Positions 1 to 8,764 are shown, numbered from the stretch's first letter. The stretch: 64,000 nucleotides of DNA from Pseudogemmobacter bohemicus (GCF_003290025.1 NZ_QNHG01000003.1:398460-462459), one strand, 5' to 3'. Notes: generated by a model not told the origin, from the sequence alone. Translations and numbers: made by a program.

Positions 1-86
1 AAGGTCAGCTGCCGCGCCGTTGTCACCTCTTTCGGAGCCTCGGTCACATGCCGGATACCGGCCATCAGCACATCCATCGGCGTCAT
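1..86 (-). CDS. 5' end of an unidentified protein, cut by the window edge
   Basis: Only the first 28 codons are inside the window (begins MTPMDVLMAGIRHV). The ATG overlaps the TGA of the glycosyltransferase gene upstream in an ATGA arrangement, which is typical of translationally coupled genes, so it is very probably the fourth gene of the cbiB operon. No family can be recognised from so short a piece. Inferred only from the overlap and the open frame. Confidence 0.45.
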   Translation of the reverse strand, partial: MTPMDVLMAGIRHVTEAPKEVTTARQLT

Positions 87-1012
87 GTCCCACCCCCCTG
101 CAAGCCGCTTTCAGACAAGCCCGCGATCCGGCGCCGCAGGTCAAGCTGCGCCTCGACCAGCCGCCCGGCCCCGCGCAGAAGATCAGCCGTTTCCGGATGC
201 AGCATCTGCGTCACCCGGTAGAAATCCGCAATCTGTCCGGGGCTGGCCGCCGCAAGCCAGGCCTGCATCCCGGGCCGGTACTGATAGGCGCCGCGCGTCA
301 GGCGGAACGGCAGCGCTGCCAGCCAGTCCTGGCGGGCTTCGGCATGGAAATGCAAAAGGCGCAGCCCGGGATGGAACTCTGGCCCCGGCAGCCGCTCGCC
401 ACCGATAAACGCCCCGTGCAGGCGGGGCGACAGCCCCGGCACGCCCGAGCGAAAAAACACCTTGCCGGCGGAATGCGACAGCATCGCCTCGGGCAGGATT
501 TCGGCATACTCGCCCAGAACCGGTACGCGCAGCGCCGCATGGGGCTGCTTCAGGGCGCCGCGAAAGATCCGGGCAGTGTAGATGTCATCGGGAAGATCCG
601 GATCATGCATCGCCTCGAAAGGCGCCATCCGGCACAGGATGTCCCTGGCTGGCAGACAGCCCAGCACCTCGGAGACCGGCCTCACCGGCCAGATGAATTC
701 ATCGACATCAATATGGCCAAGCCAGTCGGCTCCGCCCTTGCGGTAGACCATGCGGGCATTCTTCGCCTGGCGGTTCTGGTGCCGCCCGGGCCGCCCGCCA
801 AGCGCCTGCCAATGGGCCTCGTCACAGGCGATCAGGCGCACCCCTGGCAGGCCCCGCGCCGCAATCGCCGCCAGCGCCGGATCAGCGGGCTCATCAAAGC
901 ACAGGGTGATTTCAGCCGCGCCCAGATCCAGGTGCCAGGCGAGGAAGGCGAGGATCTTCTCCCCGGGCGCTTTCACCGTGGCGACCAGCGCCCAGGAGGC
1001 CCGGCGCCTCAT
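83..1012 (-). CDS. Glycosyltransferase family 2-type protein
   Basis: Predicted protein of 309 residues resembling the family 2-like glycosyltransferases that carry a DxD-type metal and nucleotide-sugar site. Visible signs are the N-terminal stretch WALVATVKAPGEKILAFLAW, the acidic pair FDEPAD near residue 40, and HIDVDEF around residues 100-106, which fits the DxD motif. No signal peptide is seen, so it probably works on the cytoplasmic side of the membrane on a cell-surface glycan; the acceptor is unknown. The start was placed at the ATG that overlaps the stop of the lytic transglycosylase gene (ATGA); an in-frame ATG 30 bases upstream lies inside that gene and is less likely. It is coupled in turn to a further gene at the window edge. 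Family fairly sure, substrate not. Confidence 0.72.
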   Translation of the reverse strand: MRRRASWALVATVKAPGEKILAFLAWHLDLGAAEITLCFDEPADPALAAIAARGLPGVRLIACDEAHWQALGGRPGRHQNRQAKNARMVYRKGGADWLGHIDVDEFIWPVRPVSEVLGCLPARDILCRMAPFEAMHDPDLPDDIYTARIFRGALKQPHAALRVPVLGEYAEILPEAMLSHSAGKVFFRSGVPGLSPRLHGAFIGGERLPGPEFHPGLRLLHFHAEARQDWLAALPFRLTRGAYQYRPGMQAWLAAASPGQIADFYRVTQMLHPETADLLRGAGRLVEAQLDLRRRIAGLSESGLQGGGT

Positions 1013-2235
1013 AGCAGGTCCAGGAGTTCCCGCGTCGGCCATGCATCCGCCGGCAGACCAAGGCGCTGCTGCTCAGTCTGGACCGCGCGCCGCGTGCCCG
1101 CGCCCAGCACCCCGTCAATCGCCCCGACATCATGGCCCAGTTCCTTGAGCCGCGTCTGCAGCGCCTTCATCTCCTCATCGGACAAAAGCGGGTCGGGAGA
1201 GGTGTTCAGCGCCGATTCCGCCCCTTCGATCAGGGTCGCGAAATAGGCGGCGGTGGTCACATAGGTCAGGCTTTTGTTCCATTTCAGCAGGACATGGAAA
1301 TTCGGAAACACCAGAAAAGCCGGCCCCTTGCGGCCCTGGGGCAGCAAAAGCGAGGCCTCAAGCTCGGCCGGCAGCGTATTGCCGCGCCGGGGCGCCACGC
1401 CAAGCGCCGCCCATTGCGCCACCGGCAGATCATTGTCCAGCCCGCTCAGCGCCCAGTCGAATGTCTCGGGCAGCACAACCTCGATCAGCCAGGGCTCACC
1501 GGCCCGCCAGCCGTGAGATTTCAGCATATTGGCGCCCGACATCAGCGCATCAGCGACCGAGGTTTTCAGCCGCACACGGCCGTCGCCATCGCCGTCTATA
1601 CCGCGTTCAAGAATATCCTGGGGCAGCATCTGGACCATGCCGATCTCGCCGGCCCAGGCGCCGGTCGTGTCCAGCGGCAGATCGCCTTTCGCGAAAAGCC
1701 GCATCGCGGCAAAGGCCTGCGGGCGGAACATCCCGGGCCGCCGGCAATCCCAGGCAAGGCTGAGGATCGCCTCGCGCGTGTTGTAATTGCCCTGAAAACG
1801 GCCGAAATCGGTTTCGAACCCCCAGATCGCCAGCATGACGCCGGGTGGCACGCCGTAAGTGGTCTCGGCGCGGGCGAACAGCTCCTGATTGCGGTCCCAG
1901 GCGATCATCGCATCGGGCTGGCGCTTGTCGCCGATCAGGCTTTGCGCGAATTCGAGAAAGGGTTTGCGGAACACGCCCTGGCGCTGATCGGCTTTCAGCA
2001 CCTCGGGCTCGGCACGGGCATCGGCCAGCCAGCCATCGACCGCCGCCTCGGGGATGCCGGCAGCCAGCGCCTCGGTCCTGAGCCCCGCAAGAAACTCGGG
2101 GAAACTGCCGCCGCAGGGAACCTCTGGGGCGGGTTCGGCGGTGGTCGTGGTGGTATTGGGGGCCGGTGCGATGATGGTTTCTGCCCGGGCGGCGAAGGGG
2201 GCCAGCAATCCGGCTATGATCAGGGGTCTCAGCAT
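1009..2235 (-). CDS. MltB-type lytic murein transglycosylase with peptidoglycan-binding domain
   Basis: Protein of 408 residues that cleaves the MurNAc-GlcNAc bond of peptidoglycan to give 1,6-anhydro ends, acting in the periplasm. An N-terminal signal peptide (MLRPLIIAGLLAPFAARA) is followed by a Thr/Pro-rich linker, then the SLT_2/MltB domain. IWGFETDFGRFQGNY around residues 138-151 carries the expected catalytic glutamate (about E141). The last 60 residues (SDEEMKALQTRLKELG onwards) form a PG_binding_1 repeat that anchors the enzyme to murein. There is no lipobox at the cleavage site, so it is a soluble rather than lipoprotein form. It begins 9 bases after the cbiB stop and ends in an ATGA overlap with the glycosyltransferase gene, so the three genes look co-transcribed. 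Confidence 0.88.
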   Translation of the reverse strand: MLRPLIIAGLLAPFAARAETIIAPAPNTTTTTAEPAPEVPCGGSFPEFLAGLRTEALAAGIPEAAVDGWLADARAEPEVLKADQRQGVFRKPFLEFAQSLIGDKRQPDAMIAWDRNQELFARAETTYGVPPGVMLAIWGFETDFGRFQGNYNTREAILSLAWDCRRPGMFRPQAFAAMRLFAKGDLPLDTTGAWAGEIGMVQMLPQDILERGIDGDGDGRVRLKTSVADALMSGANMLKSHGWRAGEPWLIEVVLPETFDWALSGLDNDLPVAQWAALGVAPRRGNTLPAELEASLLLPQGRKGPAFLVFPNFHVLLKWNKSLTYVTTAAYFATLIEGAESALNTSPDPLLSDEEMKALQTRLKELGHDVGAIDGVLGAGTRRAVQTEQQRLGLPADAWPTRELLDLL

Positions 2236-2244
2236 GGCGCGACG

Positions 2245-3156
2245 CTAGACGAGCGCGGCCACAAGGGCAATCGCCAGCATCAGCCCCCAGGCCCGCCACA
2301 AAGCGCGGCAGGCGGCGTCAATGTCACCCGGACCGGCATCGCGGCGCCCCTCGGGCCAGACCCAGGAGTACCAGCGCATCTCGCCATTATAGCTGCGCGG
2401 GCCGGAAAGTGCGATGTTCAGAATGGGTGCGAGGGTGGATTCCGGCCAGCCGGCATTGGGGCTGCGATGCTGAGGCGCGTCGCGAAAGACCGGGCGCGGG
2501 TCGAGCCAGCCATGCGACAGCGCCAGTAACAAAGCCGTCAGCCGCGCCGGGATCAGATTCAGAAGGTCATCGAACCGCGCCGCAGCCCAGCCGAATTCGC
2601 GGTGGCGCGGTGTCATATGACCGATCATCGAATCGGCGGTATTGGTGATCTTGTAGATCAGGATCCCCGGCAGACCGGCGATCAGGAACCAGATGACCGG
2701 CGCGATCACCCCGTCCGAGAGGTTCTCTGCCGCCGATTCAATCGCGGCGCGGGCCACATCGGGCTCGCGCATGTCTTTGGTGTCGCGCCCGACGATCATT
2801 GCCACCGCTCGCTTGCCCTCATCAAGCGAGCGGCGCAGCCCTTCGGCCACCGCCCGCACATGATCCACCAGCGAGCGCTGCGCGATCAGGATGGCGGCGA
2901 TCACGGTCCCGATCACGCTGTGATATGGCAGCTTGCCAATCAGCCAGCCCAGAAGCCCCGCCGTGCCGACGAGTGCCAGCATCACCAGCGCCCCTTTCAG
3001 CCGCCGCGCCGCGCCCCGGTTGAAGCGCTGGTCAGCCGCGCCGATCAGCCGCCCCATCAGCACCGCCGGATGCGGCAGGCGCTGCCAGAGCCATGCAGGC
3101 TCACCAAAGGCGGCGTCGAGAATCATGGCCAGAACCAGAACCATGCCGGACCCCAT
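2245..3156 (-). CDS. cbiB: Adenosylcobinamide-phosphate synthase CbiB/CobD
   Basis: Integral membrane protein of 303 residues of the CbiB/CobD family, which attaches the aminopropanol (phosphate) arm to adenosylcobyric acid late in cobalamin synthesis. Recognisable family stretches are DAAFGEPAWLWQRLPHPAVLMG near the N-terminus, GRDTKDMREPDVARAAIESAAENLSDG split across the middle (residues about 127-153) and NTADSMIGHMTPRHREFGWA around 170-190. Several hydrophobic segments fit four to five membrane helices. The start could also be an internal ATG 12 bases in (MVLVLAMILD). It is the first gene of a minus-strand group with the lytic transglycosylase. No cobalamin riboswitch was recognised upstream. 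Other cob genes are outside the window. Confidence 0.9.
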   Translation of the reverse strand: MGSGMVLVLAMILDAAFGEPAWLWQRLPHPAVLMGRLIGAADQRFNRGAARRLKGALVMLALVGTAGLLGWLIGKLPYHSVIGTVIAAILIAQRSLVDHVRAVAEGLRRSLDEGKRAVAMIVGRDTKDMREPDVARAAIESAAENLSDGVIAPVIWFLIAGLPGILIYKITNTADSMIGHMTPRHREFGWAAARFDDLLNLIPARLTALLLALSHGWLDPRPVFRDAPQHRSPNAGWPESTLAPILNIALSGPRSYNGEMRWYSWVWPEGRRDAGPGDIDAACRALWRAWGLMLAIALVAALV

Positions 3157-3348
3157 GCTGGTGGTTGCGAATCAACTGACAGGGAAGTGAACCGGATCGG
3201 GTTCGCGGGCAAGCAGGCTTTCAGCCGGTCCAGGCTGCGGCATTGTCGCCACGAAGGCTTCATCTTTGCGTCGCAAACCGGGTTCACAATGAGAGTGACT
3301 TGATTTGACGAGCTTTCGGGTTTGTGCTGGAGTCAGGAGGGGACGGAA

Positions 3349-3705
3349 ATGCTGGAATATCTGCCCAAGGAGTTGCGTGACCATCTCGACGCCGCCCGCA
3401 AGCGCCAGCAAAGGCGCAAATCGCGGATGCGGGTCGAACTCGGCGATCTGCTGGTCTATCCGGTGCTGCGGTTCTGGCAGGGTGGTTTTTCGCTTGATGC
3501 CGATCTGGTGCCGGCGCGGCTGCGGGGCCTTGTCGATCTCTATGACGGCCCGCGCCATGTCTTTCAGTGCCTGATCGTTGCCTCGGAAATCGTCGATGGC
3601 GAACTGGTCTGCGAATTCAAACGCCTGACCCCGGTGACCAACCGTGCGCCCCTTGATTACTGGCGCGACGAGAATGCGCCGGCGGGCTATCTGCCACCCG
3701 CGTAG
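3349..3705 (+). CDS. Conserved hypothetical protein (DUF-type, 118 aa)
   Basis: Soluble protein of 118 residues starting MLEYLPKELRDHLDAARKR, with a basic N-terminal helix (RKRQQRRKSRMR) followed by a compact beta-rich domain (LGDLLVYPVLRFWQGGF). No signal peptide or membrane segment. I have the impression of similar short proteins in Rhodobacterales but cannot name a function. The start is well supported: the ATG has a strong ribosome binding site (caggaggg) seven bases upstream. Transcribed divergently from cbiB and convergently with the L,D-transpeptidase gene, with a palindromic repeat between their 3' ends. Confidence 0.7.
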   Translation: MLEYLPKELRDHLDAARKRQQRRKSRMRVELGDLLVYPVLRFWQGGFSLDADLVPARLRGLVDLYDGPRHVFQCLIVASEIVDGELVCEFKRLTPVTNRAPLDYWRDENAPAGYLPPA

Positions 3706-3727
3706 GGAGGGGGCCAGCCCCCTCCAC

Positions 3728-3793
3728 CCCCGGAGTATTGAGATCAAGAGGAAGAGCATATTTCCTCTTGATTTAAATACTCCCGCCGGAGGC
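3728..3793. repeat. Interspersed palindrome, arm type A (copy 1)
   Basis: Long stem-loop with arms built on gagtatt...tcaagaggaa and ttcctcttga...aaatactc, with two small mismatches in the stem, followed by the shared tail ccgccggaggc. It lies between the 3' ends of two convergent genes and could end transcription in both directions. It is one of eight copies in the window (see 18353, 61786 and 63524 for the same arm type). Confidence 0.85.
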
Positions 3794-3817
3794 ATCCTCG
3801 GCTGGCCAGAGGGGCTG

Positions 3818-4360
3818 TCACGGCCGCACCTCAATCACGGTGCCAACCGGGGCCACCGCCCAAATCTCCCGGATTTCAGCATTGCTGACCGCAATACAAC
3901 CTGCGGTCCAGTCGGACGTGATCAGCGTGTCGTCGGGCAGCATATTGGGCTGGCCATGGATCATAATATCGCCGCCCGGTGCATAGCCGCCGGCGCGGGC
4001 GCGGGCGCGGTCATCGGGCTGCGGGTAATCGAGCCCCAGAGACAGGTGGTAGGCCGATTGTTCATTGCGGCGGTCGATGCGGAATTCGCCTTCCGGGGTG
4101 CGCCCGTCGCCTTCGCGTTCTTTGTCCCCGGCGGGGGAGAAGCCGAGCGCGATCCGATAGACCCTTACCTCTTTGCCATCCTGGATCAGCGCCATGCGCC
4201 GCGCCGCCTTTTCGATCACGATCCGCTCGACAGTGCCGGTCAGTGGCAGGGGGATCTCCGGGTCAGGTGTTTCAGTCTCGCGTGGCCAGAAGAGCAGGGC
4301 TCCGGCCAGCACGAGGCCCGCAAGGGTCAGAAAGGAGAAGAGCCGCGCGAGGCGCTTCAT
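3818..4360 (-). CDS. L,D-transpeptidase (YkuD domain)
   Basis: Protein of 180 residues with one N-terminal hydrophobic segment (LFSFLTLAGLVLAGALLFW) that acts as signal anchor or uncleaved signal, then a YkuD domain. The catalytic signature is present as HGQPN around residue 134 and SDWTAGCIAVSNAEI near residues 148-162, with the nucleophile cysteine in TAGCIAVS. Such enzymes form 3-3 crosslinks in peptidoglycan or attach proteins to it; small single-domain forms like this are common in alphaproteobacteria and the exact substrate is not known. It lies 10 bases downstream of the PatB-like gene and probably shares its transcript. Confidence 0.88.
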   Translation of the reverse strand: MKRLARLFSFLTLAGLVLAGALLFWPRETETPDPEIPLPLTGTVERIVIEKAARRMALIQDGKEVRVYRIALGFSPAGDKEREGDGRTPEGEFRIDRRNEQSAYHLSLGLDYPQPDDRARARAGGYAPGGDIMIHGQPNMLPDDTLITSDWTAGCIAVSNAEIREIWAVAPVGTVIEVRP

Positions 4361-4370
4361 GGATGCCGCA

Positions 4371-5552
4371 TTACTGCAGATCCGCGAAGGCGGCCTGCAA
4401 CCGGGTGATCGCCTCTGCCACCTGTGCGCGCGGCGCAGCGATGTTGAAGCGCAGGAAGTTCTCGCCGCCCTTGCCGAAACTGTCGCCGTGATTGGTGGCG
4501 ATGGCGGCCTCGCCCTCGATCCGCGCCAGCATCGCGGCTTTGTCGAACCCGGTCCCGGAGAAATCCACCCAGGAGAGGTAGGTCGCCTCCAGCTCCATGG
4601 ATTTCAGCCCCGGGATCGCATTGATCGCCGTATCAAACAGCCGCCGGTTGCCGTCGAGATAGGTCATCAGCGCATCGACCCAGGCGGCCCCTTCGGGCGA
4701 GCAGGCGGCGGTGACCATATGCATGCCGAAACTGTTGGGTGAAATCCCGATCGCCCCCATCACCGCCGAGAACCGCTTGCGCAGGGACGGATCGGCGATG
4801 ATCACATTGCCGATATGGGCGCCGGCGATGTTGAAGGTCTTGGTTGTTGCCGTCAGCATCACCAGCCGGTCGGTGATCTCTGGCGCAGCATTCGCCATGA
4901 CATGGTGTTTCTGGCCCGGATAGGTCAGGTCAAAATGGATCTCATCCGAGACGAGGATCAGGTCATGGCGTGCGGCAAATGCGGCGATCTCGCGCAGTTC
5001 GGCCCCGGTCCAGACCCTGCCGCCCGGATTATGCGGCGAGCACAAGATCAGCATGGTCTCGCGCCCCGTGAGCTGCGCTTCCCAGGCGACGATATCCAGC
5101 TGATAGCGCCCGGCCTCATCCTTCAGCGCGCATTCCACCACTTCGCGCCCGCTGGCCCGGATCACCCGGGCAAAGGCGTGATACACAGGCGTCATCAGCA
5201 CGACACCGTCGCCTGCTGCGGTGAAGGCCTGGAGGCAAAGCCCGACCGCATTCACCAGCCCATGGGTGGTAAACACATGCGCCGGCTCGATCTTCCAGCC
5301 ATGGCGGGTCTCCATCCACCAGGTCAGCGCCTCGTGATAGGGGCGATCATCACCGAAATAACCATAGACCCCGTGATCGAGCATCTTTTGCAGCGCGGTC
5401 TGCACGGCGGCGGGCGGGCGGAACTCCATATCCGCCACCCACATCGCAAGGCCCCGGTCATGCGGGATGCCGTAAAGCGTCTCAAGCATATCCCATTTCA
5501 CGCAATGGGAGCCGAAACGGTTGATGGGGGCGTCGAAATCGGGGCGGGTCAT
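4371..5552 (-). CDS. patB: MalY/PatB family PLP-dependent aminotransferase / C-S lyase
   Basis: Protein of 393 residues of fold-type I PLP enzymes. The early stretch WVADMEFRPPAAVQTALQ and YGYFGDDRPYHEALTWWM are typical of the MalY/PatB branch (cystathionine beta-lyase / cystine lyase) rather than AspC. The PLP lysine sits in TATTKTFNIAGAHIG around residues 232-246, and CSPHNPGGRVW and SDEIHFDL supply the other cofactor contacts. Predicted cytosolic; likely cleaves cystathionine or a related C-S bond, feeding methionine synthesis or sulfur scavenging. Which substrate is physiological cannot be told. First gene of a two-gene unit with the L,D-transpeptidase. Confidence 0.87.
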   Translation of the reverse strand: MTRPDFDAPINRFGSHCVKWDMLETLYGIPHDRGLAMWVADMEFRPPAAVQTALQKMLDHGVYGYFGDDRPYHEALTWWMETRHGWKIEPAHVFTTHGLVNAVGLCLQAFTAAGDGVVLMTPVYHAFARVIRASGREVVECALKDEAGRYQLDIVAWEAQLTGRETMLILCSPHNPGGRVWTGAELREIAAFAARHDLILVSDEIHFDLTYPGQKHHVMANAAPEITDRLVMLTATTKTFNIAGAHIGNVIIADPSLRKRFSAVMGAIGISPNSFGMHMVTAACSPEGAAWVDALMTYLDGNRRLFDTAINAIPGLKSMELEATYLSWVDFSGTGFDKAAMLARIEGEAAIATNHGDSFGKGGENFLRFNIAAPRAQVAEAITRLQAAFADLQ

Positions 5553-5642
5553 GGCTGGGTCTTTCTGCGCGGATACCCTGAATGGCTAGCCGCTGACGCG
5601 CGGCGGATCAATCGGCCTGCAACCGGTCTCATGCAGATATGC

Positions 5643-5691
5643 GCAAATCCCCCCCGGGCGACAGCAAATCCCCCCGGCGACAGCAAATCCC
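5643..5691. repeat. Short tandem repeat upstream of def
   Basis: Three consecutive copies, the last partial, of a unit reading gcaaatcccccc-ggcgaca with a period of 19 to 21 bases. Copy length differs through the C run. The array ends about 19 bases before the def start codon, so it would lie in the promoter or leader of the def-fmt operon. No function can be assigned. Confidence 0.7.
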
Positions 5692-5709
5692 TTGCAGGGA
5701 AGGGGGGCG

Positions 5710-6249
5710 ATGACCTACATCCCCCTCATGCTGCGCCCCATCCTGATCCATCCCGATCCCCGCCTGAAAAAGCTCTGCGATCCCGTGACCGAGGTGACGG
5801 ATGAGATGCGCAGGCTGGCCGATGACATGCTGGAAACCATGTATGACGCGCCGGGCGTTGGCCTGGCGGCGCCGCAGGTCGGCGTGACAAAGCGCCTCCT
5901 CGTGATGGATTGCATCAAGGAAGGCACGCCCGAGCCGATGGCGCTGATCAATCCCGAGGTGATCTGGTCTTCCGAAGATCTGAACATCTATGAGGAGGGC
6001 TGCCTCTCGATCCCCGATCAATATGCCGAGGTAAAGCGCCCGGCGCTGGTCACCGTGCGCTGGACCGGGCTCGACAGCAGGATCGAAGAGCGGACATTCG
6101 AGGGGCTCTGGGCCACCTGCGTCCAGCATGAGATCGACCATCTGAACGGCAAGCTCTTCATCGATTATCTGGGGCCGCTGAAGCGCCAGATGATCACTCG
6201 CAAGATGGAGAAGCTGAAGCGCGAGCGCGCGCGGTCGGTGGAGGTCTGA
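5710..6249 (+). CDS. def: Peptide deformylase
   Basis: Removes the N-formyl group from nascent proteins as they leave the ribosome. All three metalloenzyme motifs are intact in this 179-residue protein: GVGLAAPQVG, EEGCLSIP with the metal-binding cysteine, and QHEIDHLNG with both histidines and the catalytic glutamate. The chosen ATG follows a strong purine-rich site (ggaagggggg); an ATG 18 bases downstream (MLRPILIHPDPRLKK) is the alternative, and one lies 18 bases upstream. It is the first gene of def, def-like, fmt, in which formylation and deformylation genes are physically coupled. Its stop overlaps the next start by one base (TGATG). Confidence 0.95.
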   Translation: MTYIPLMLRPILIHPDPRLKKLCDPVTEVTDEMRRLADDMLETMYDAPGVGLAAPQVGVTKRLLVMDCIKEGTPEPMALINPEVIWSSEDLNIYEEGCLSIPDQYAEVKRPALVTVRWTGLDSRIEERTFEGLWATCVQHEIDHLNGKLFIDYLGPLKRQMITRKMEKLKRERARSVEV

Positions 6250-6752
6250 TGGCGGTCCGGGTTTGTGTGCCCTACCCGCATCCGGTGCTGAAAGTGCCGG
6301 CGGCGGATGTGGCTGAGATCACCGATGAGATGCGCGCCCTCTGGCGCGACATGGTTGATACGATGGAGGCGATGCCGGGCTATGGCCTTGCCGCTGTGCA
6401 GATCGGGGTGCCATTGCGGCTTGCTGTGGTCGATTGTTCCGAGGCGCGCGGCCAGGCGGTGCTGATGGCCAATCCCGAGGTGATCCATGCCTCGGTCCAG
6501 CCCCGCGACCATGAAGAGGCTTCGCCCAATCTGCCCGGCGTTTCGGCGAAAGTGACGCGGCCGCGTGCGGTGACGGTCCGGTTCCTGAACGCAGAAGGCC
6601 AGGCAGAGGAGCGCGATTTCGTGAACCTCTGGGCCACATCGGTGCAGCACCAGATCGACCACCTGGCGGGCAAGATGTATTTCGACCATCTCTCGCCCCT
6701 GAAACGCAAAATGCTGATCGCGAAGGCGGAGAAGATCCGCAAACGCGGCTGA
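6249..6752 (+). CDS. Peptide deformylase paralogue with altered catalytic motifs
   Basis: Protein of 167 residues that aligns along its length with the neighbouring deformylase, but each of the three motifs is changed. GLAAPQ reads GYGLAAVQIG (residues 44-53), EEGCLSIP reads EEASPNLPG (89-97) so the metal-binding cysteine is serine 92, and HEIDH reads HQIDH (134-138) so the catalytic glutamate is glutamine 135. The two histidines remain. By the known mechanism of the family it should not deformylate peptides, yet the frame is clean and translation is coupled to def by a one-base TGATG overlap. It may have another ribosome-associated or regulatory role; that is inference. Confidence 0.9.
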   Translation: MAVRVCVPYPHPVLKVPAADVAEITDEMRALWRDMVDTMEAMPGYGLAAVQIGVPLRLAVVDCSEARGQAVLMANPEVIHASVQPRDHEEASPNLPGVSAKVTRPRAVTVRFLNAEGQAEERDFVNLWATSVQHQIDHLAGKMYFDHLSPLKRKMLIAKAEKIRKRG

Positions 6753-6761
6753 GGAGGCGCC

Positions 6762-7655
6762 ATGCGCATCATCTTCATGGGCACGCCGGAGTTTTCGGTG
6801 CCGGTGCTTGAGGCGCTGCATGCGCGCCATGAGGTGGTCGGCGTCTGGTCGCAACCGCCCCGCCCGGCGGGTCGCGGCAAAGAGCTGCGCAGGACCCCGG
6901 TTCATGCGCGGGCCGAAGCGCTTGGACTGATGGTTCACACGCCCGGGAAGCTGCGCGCGCCGGAAGACCAGGCTGAGATCGCCGCGCTGAACGCCGATGT
7001 GGCGGTGGTGGTGGCCTATGGTCTGATCCTGCCCCAGGCAGTGCTGGATATGCCGGCGCATGGCTGTCTGAACATCCATGCCTCGCTTTTGCCGCGCTGG
7101 AGGGGGGCTGCGCCGATCCATCGTGCGATTATGGCGGGCGATGCCGAAACCGGCATCTGTATCATGCAGATGGAGGCGGGACTTGATACCGGCCCGGTTC
7201 TCCTGCGCCGCGAAACCGCGATTGGCGCTGAGGACGTCACCGCAGAGCTGCATGACCGCCTCTCGGCCATGGGGGCCGGTGCGATCATCGAGGCGCTTGA
7301 CCGGCTGGGCAGCCTGACCCCCGTGCCCCAGCCGGAGGAGGGCGTCACTTATGCCGCCAAGATCGACAAGGCCGAGGCGCGGGTGGACTGGACGCGTCCC
7401 TGCCAAGAGGTCGACAGCCATATCCGCGGGCTCTCGCCCTTTCCCGGCGCCTGGACGCAGGTGGGCGGCGAAAGGGTAAAGCTGCTGCGCTCGCGGATCG
7501 GCACCGGCGCCGGCGCCCCGGGTGCGGTGCTCGACGGCTTCACCATTGCCTGCGGCCAGGGCGCCGTCACTGTGACCGAGGCACAGCGCGAGGGTAAAAA
7601 GCCGATGCCGGCCAGCGAGGTGCTCAAAGGTCTCGCCCTGCCGCAGCATCTGTAA
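6762..7655 (+). CDS. fmt: Methionyl-tRNA formyltransferase
   Basis: Transfers a formyl group from 10-formyl-tetrahydrofolate to initiator Met-tRNA. The 297-residue protein starts [19 protein letters not shown], the classic N-terminus of the family, and shows the catalytic region with [20 protein letters not shown] near residue 104 onwards. The C-terminal tRNA-binding domain begins around [16 protein letters not shown]. Length is close to the E. coli enzyme (315). It starts 10 bases after the def-like gene behind a gaggaggc ribosome binding site, completing an operon whose products act on the same formyl group. Confidence 0.96.
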   Translation: MRIIFMGTPEFSVPVLEALHARHEVVGVWSQPPRPAGRGKELRRTPVHARAEALGLMVHTPGKLRAPEDQAEIAALNADVAVVVAYGLILPQAVLDMPAHGCLNIHASLLPRWRGAAPIHRAIMAGDAETGICIMQMEAGLDTGPVLLRRETAIGAEDVTAELHDRLSAMGAGAIIEALDRLGSLTPVPQPEEGVTYAAKIDKAEARVDWTRPCQEVDSHIRGLSPFPGAWTQVGGERVKLLRSRIGTGAGAPGAVLDGFTIACGQGAVTVTEAQREGKKPMPASEVLKGLALPQHL

Positions 7656-7659
7656 ACGG

Positions 7660-8700
7660 GGGCGCGGCCCCGGCTGTTGCCTTTCACTCTGTCTGTGCCT
7701 GATTGCATCAGGTCCGACCCGCCGGCGATTTCCGGGATTTTCCGGTCTGAGCAAGGACCAGCCGGCTCAGTGGCGCGGAAGCGCCGCCCCCGCCCGCCGC
7801 TCGGGGATCGCGAGACCCGGCATCCGGGTGGGAGCGCTGCCCGGGCCGCGACGACGATCTGATCACAGATCCGGTCTTCGATTCGGTCGGGGTGAGCCCT
7901 GGGTTCCGTATCGACCCCGGCCCCCGGCATATACCCGCTGCCAGTTTTCAGGGGTTGAGGTCCTGTTCAACGGGCGGCCTCTGAAGGGCTGCGACAGGCA
8001 TCCCTGATGCCGCGTTATGTGCGATCCCTCTCCGCCGCGACATTCTGTGTCGGACGGGTCAGGCGGGCAATCGGCGCGGCCTTTTCCGCATGCACAGCAA
8101 AGCCCCGACTCATCGAGAATCACATTCCAATCCGGCTGCGCGTGGCAAAGCACCTGAGCCTCTGAAAGCATCCGGGAGAGGTCATCAGGCTCCGAGGGAA
8201 GGAAAACGCGTCAACGCTTATGATGCCGGGATGCAGAAGTTTGACCTTCCCGGCATCAAAACAGCACCCGGCAGCCGCGTCTTCTGTCCCGGATCCCGGG
8301 TGATGCCTGCCGAGGGCGATGGTCAGTGGCGTGGCCATGGCGCCCGACAGCGCATGAATGAGCAAATGCCCCCGCGCGCGGCCCATACTGCGGCTCCGTG
8401 CCATCATCTTCCCTGCGGCAATCATAGGCGATCCCGAATGCGAGCAGGATCTCCCCATCGCGCTGCGGATGAACGTTCCGGATCACATATGCCGTGGCAG
8501 AAGCGGTGCGCCAGTGCTGGCCACCATCAACAGGGCTCTATGCGCCAGCCCATTCCGCCCTGCCACAGAGATAAGCTCATAGATAAACTCAGGGATCAGC
8601 TCCTGCCAGAGCGCTGCTTTCTCAGGGTCACCAGGTCGCATGAGGCTTGCCTGATTTTGCAACAGAGGACAGGCACCGCGCCTGTATCCGGGCAGACCGG
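7660..8700 (-). pseudogene. Decayed minus-strand gene in a 1.2 kb stretch without an intact gene
   Basis: Between fmt and the small membrane protein no frame is convincingly intact. On the minus strand, protein-like segments lie one after another in different frames: QELIPEFIYELISVAGR (about 8600), VIRNVHPQRDGEILLAFGIA (about 8490), LLHPGIISVDAFSFP (about 8240) and RMLSEAQVLCHAQPDWNVIL (about 8165). The order and the change of frame at each join suggest one gene broken by several indels, fading out near 7870. The family is not recognised. The rest of the stretch, 7660-7860, shows nothing I can name. Confidence 0.35.
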
Positions 8701-8701
8701 C

Positions 8702-8764
8702 CCGGGATATTCAGGGGCAGAGGAATGCCGGTTTCATCTGTCGCTAAATATCCCCGCCGGAGGC
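8702..8764. repeat. Interspersed palindrome, arm type B (copy 2, degenerate)
   Basis: Right arm tcatctgtcgctaaatatcc plus the shared tail gccggaggc is clear. The left arm (gggatattcaggggcagag) matches it only in part, so the stem is worn. It lies upstream of the small membrane protein gene, at the edge of the decayed region. Confidence 0.7.

Noticed and set aside
1132-2529. A 465-codon plus-strand frame opposite the lytic transglycosylase
   Set aside because: Antisense shadow in GC-rich DNA; the minus strand carries the recognisable MltB-type domain with signal peptide.
3157-3348. A cobalamin riboswitch upstream of cbiB
   Set aside because: The expected conserved B12-box and core elements could not be found in the 190-base intergenic region.
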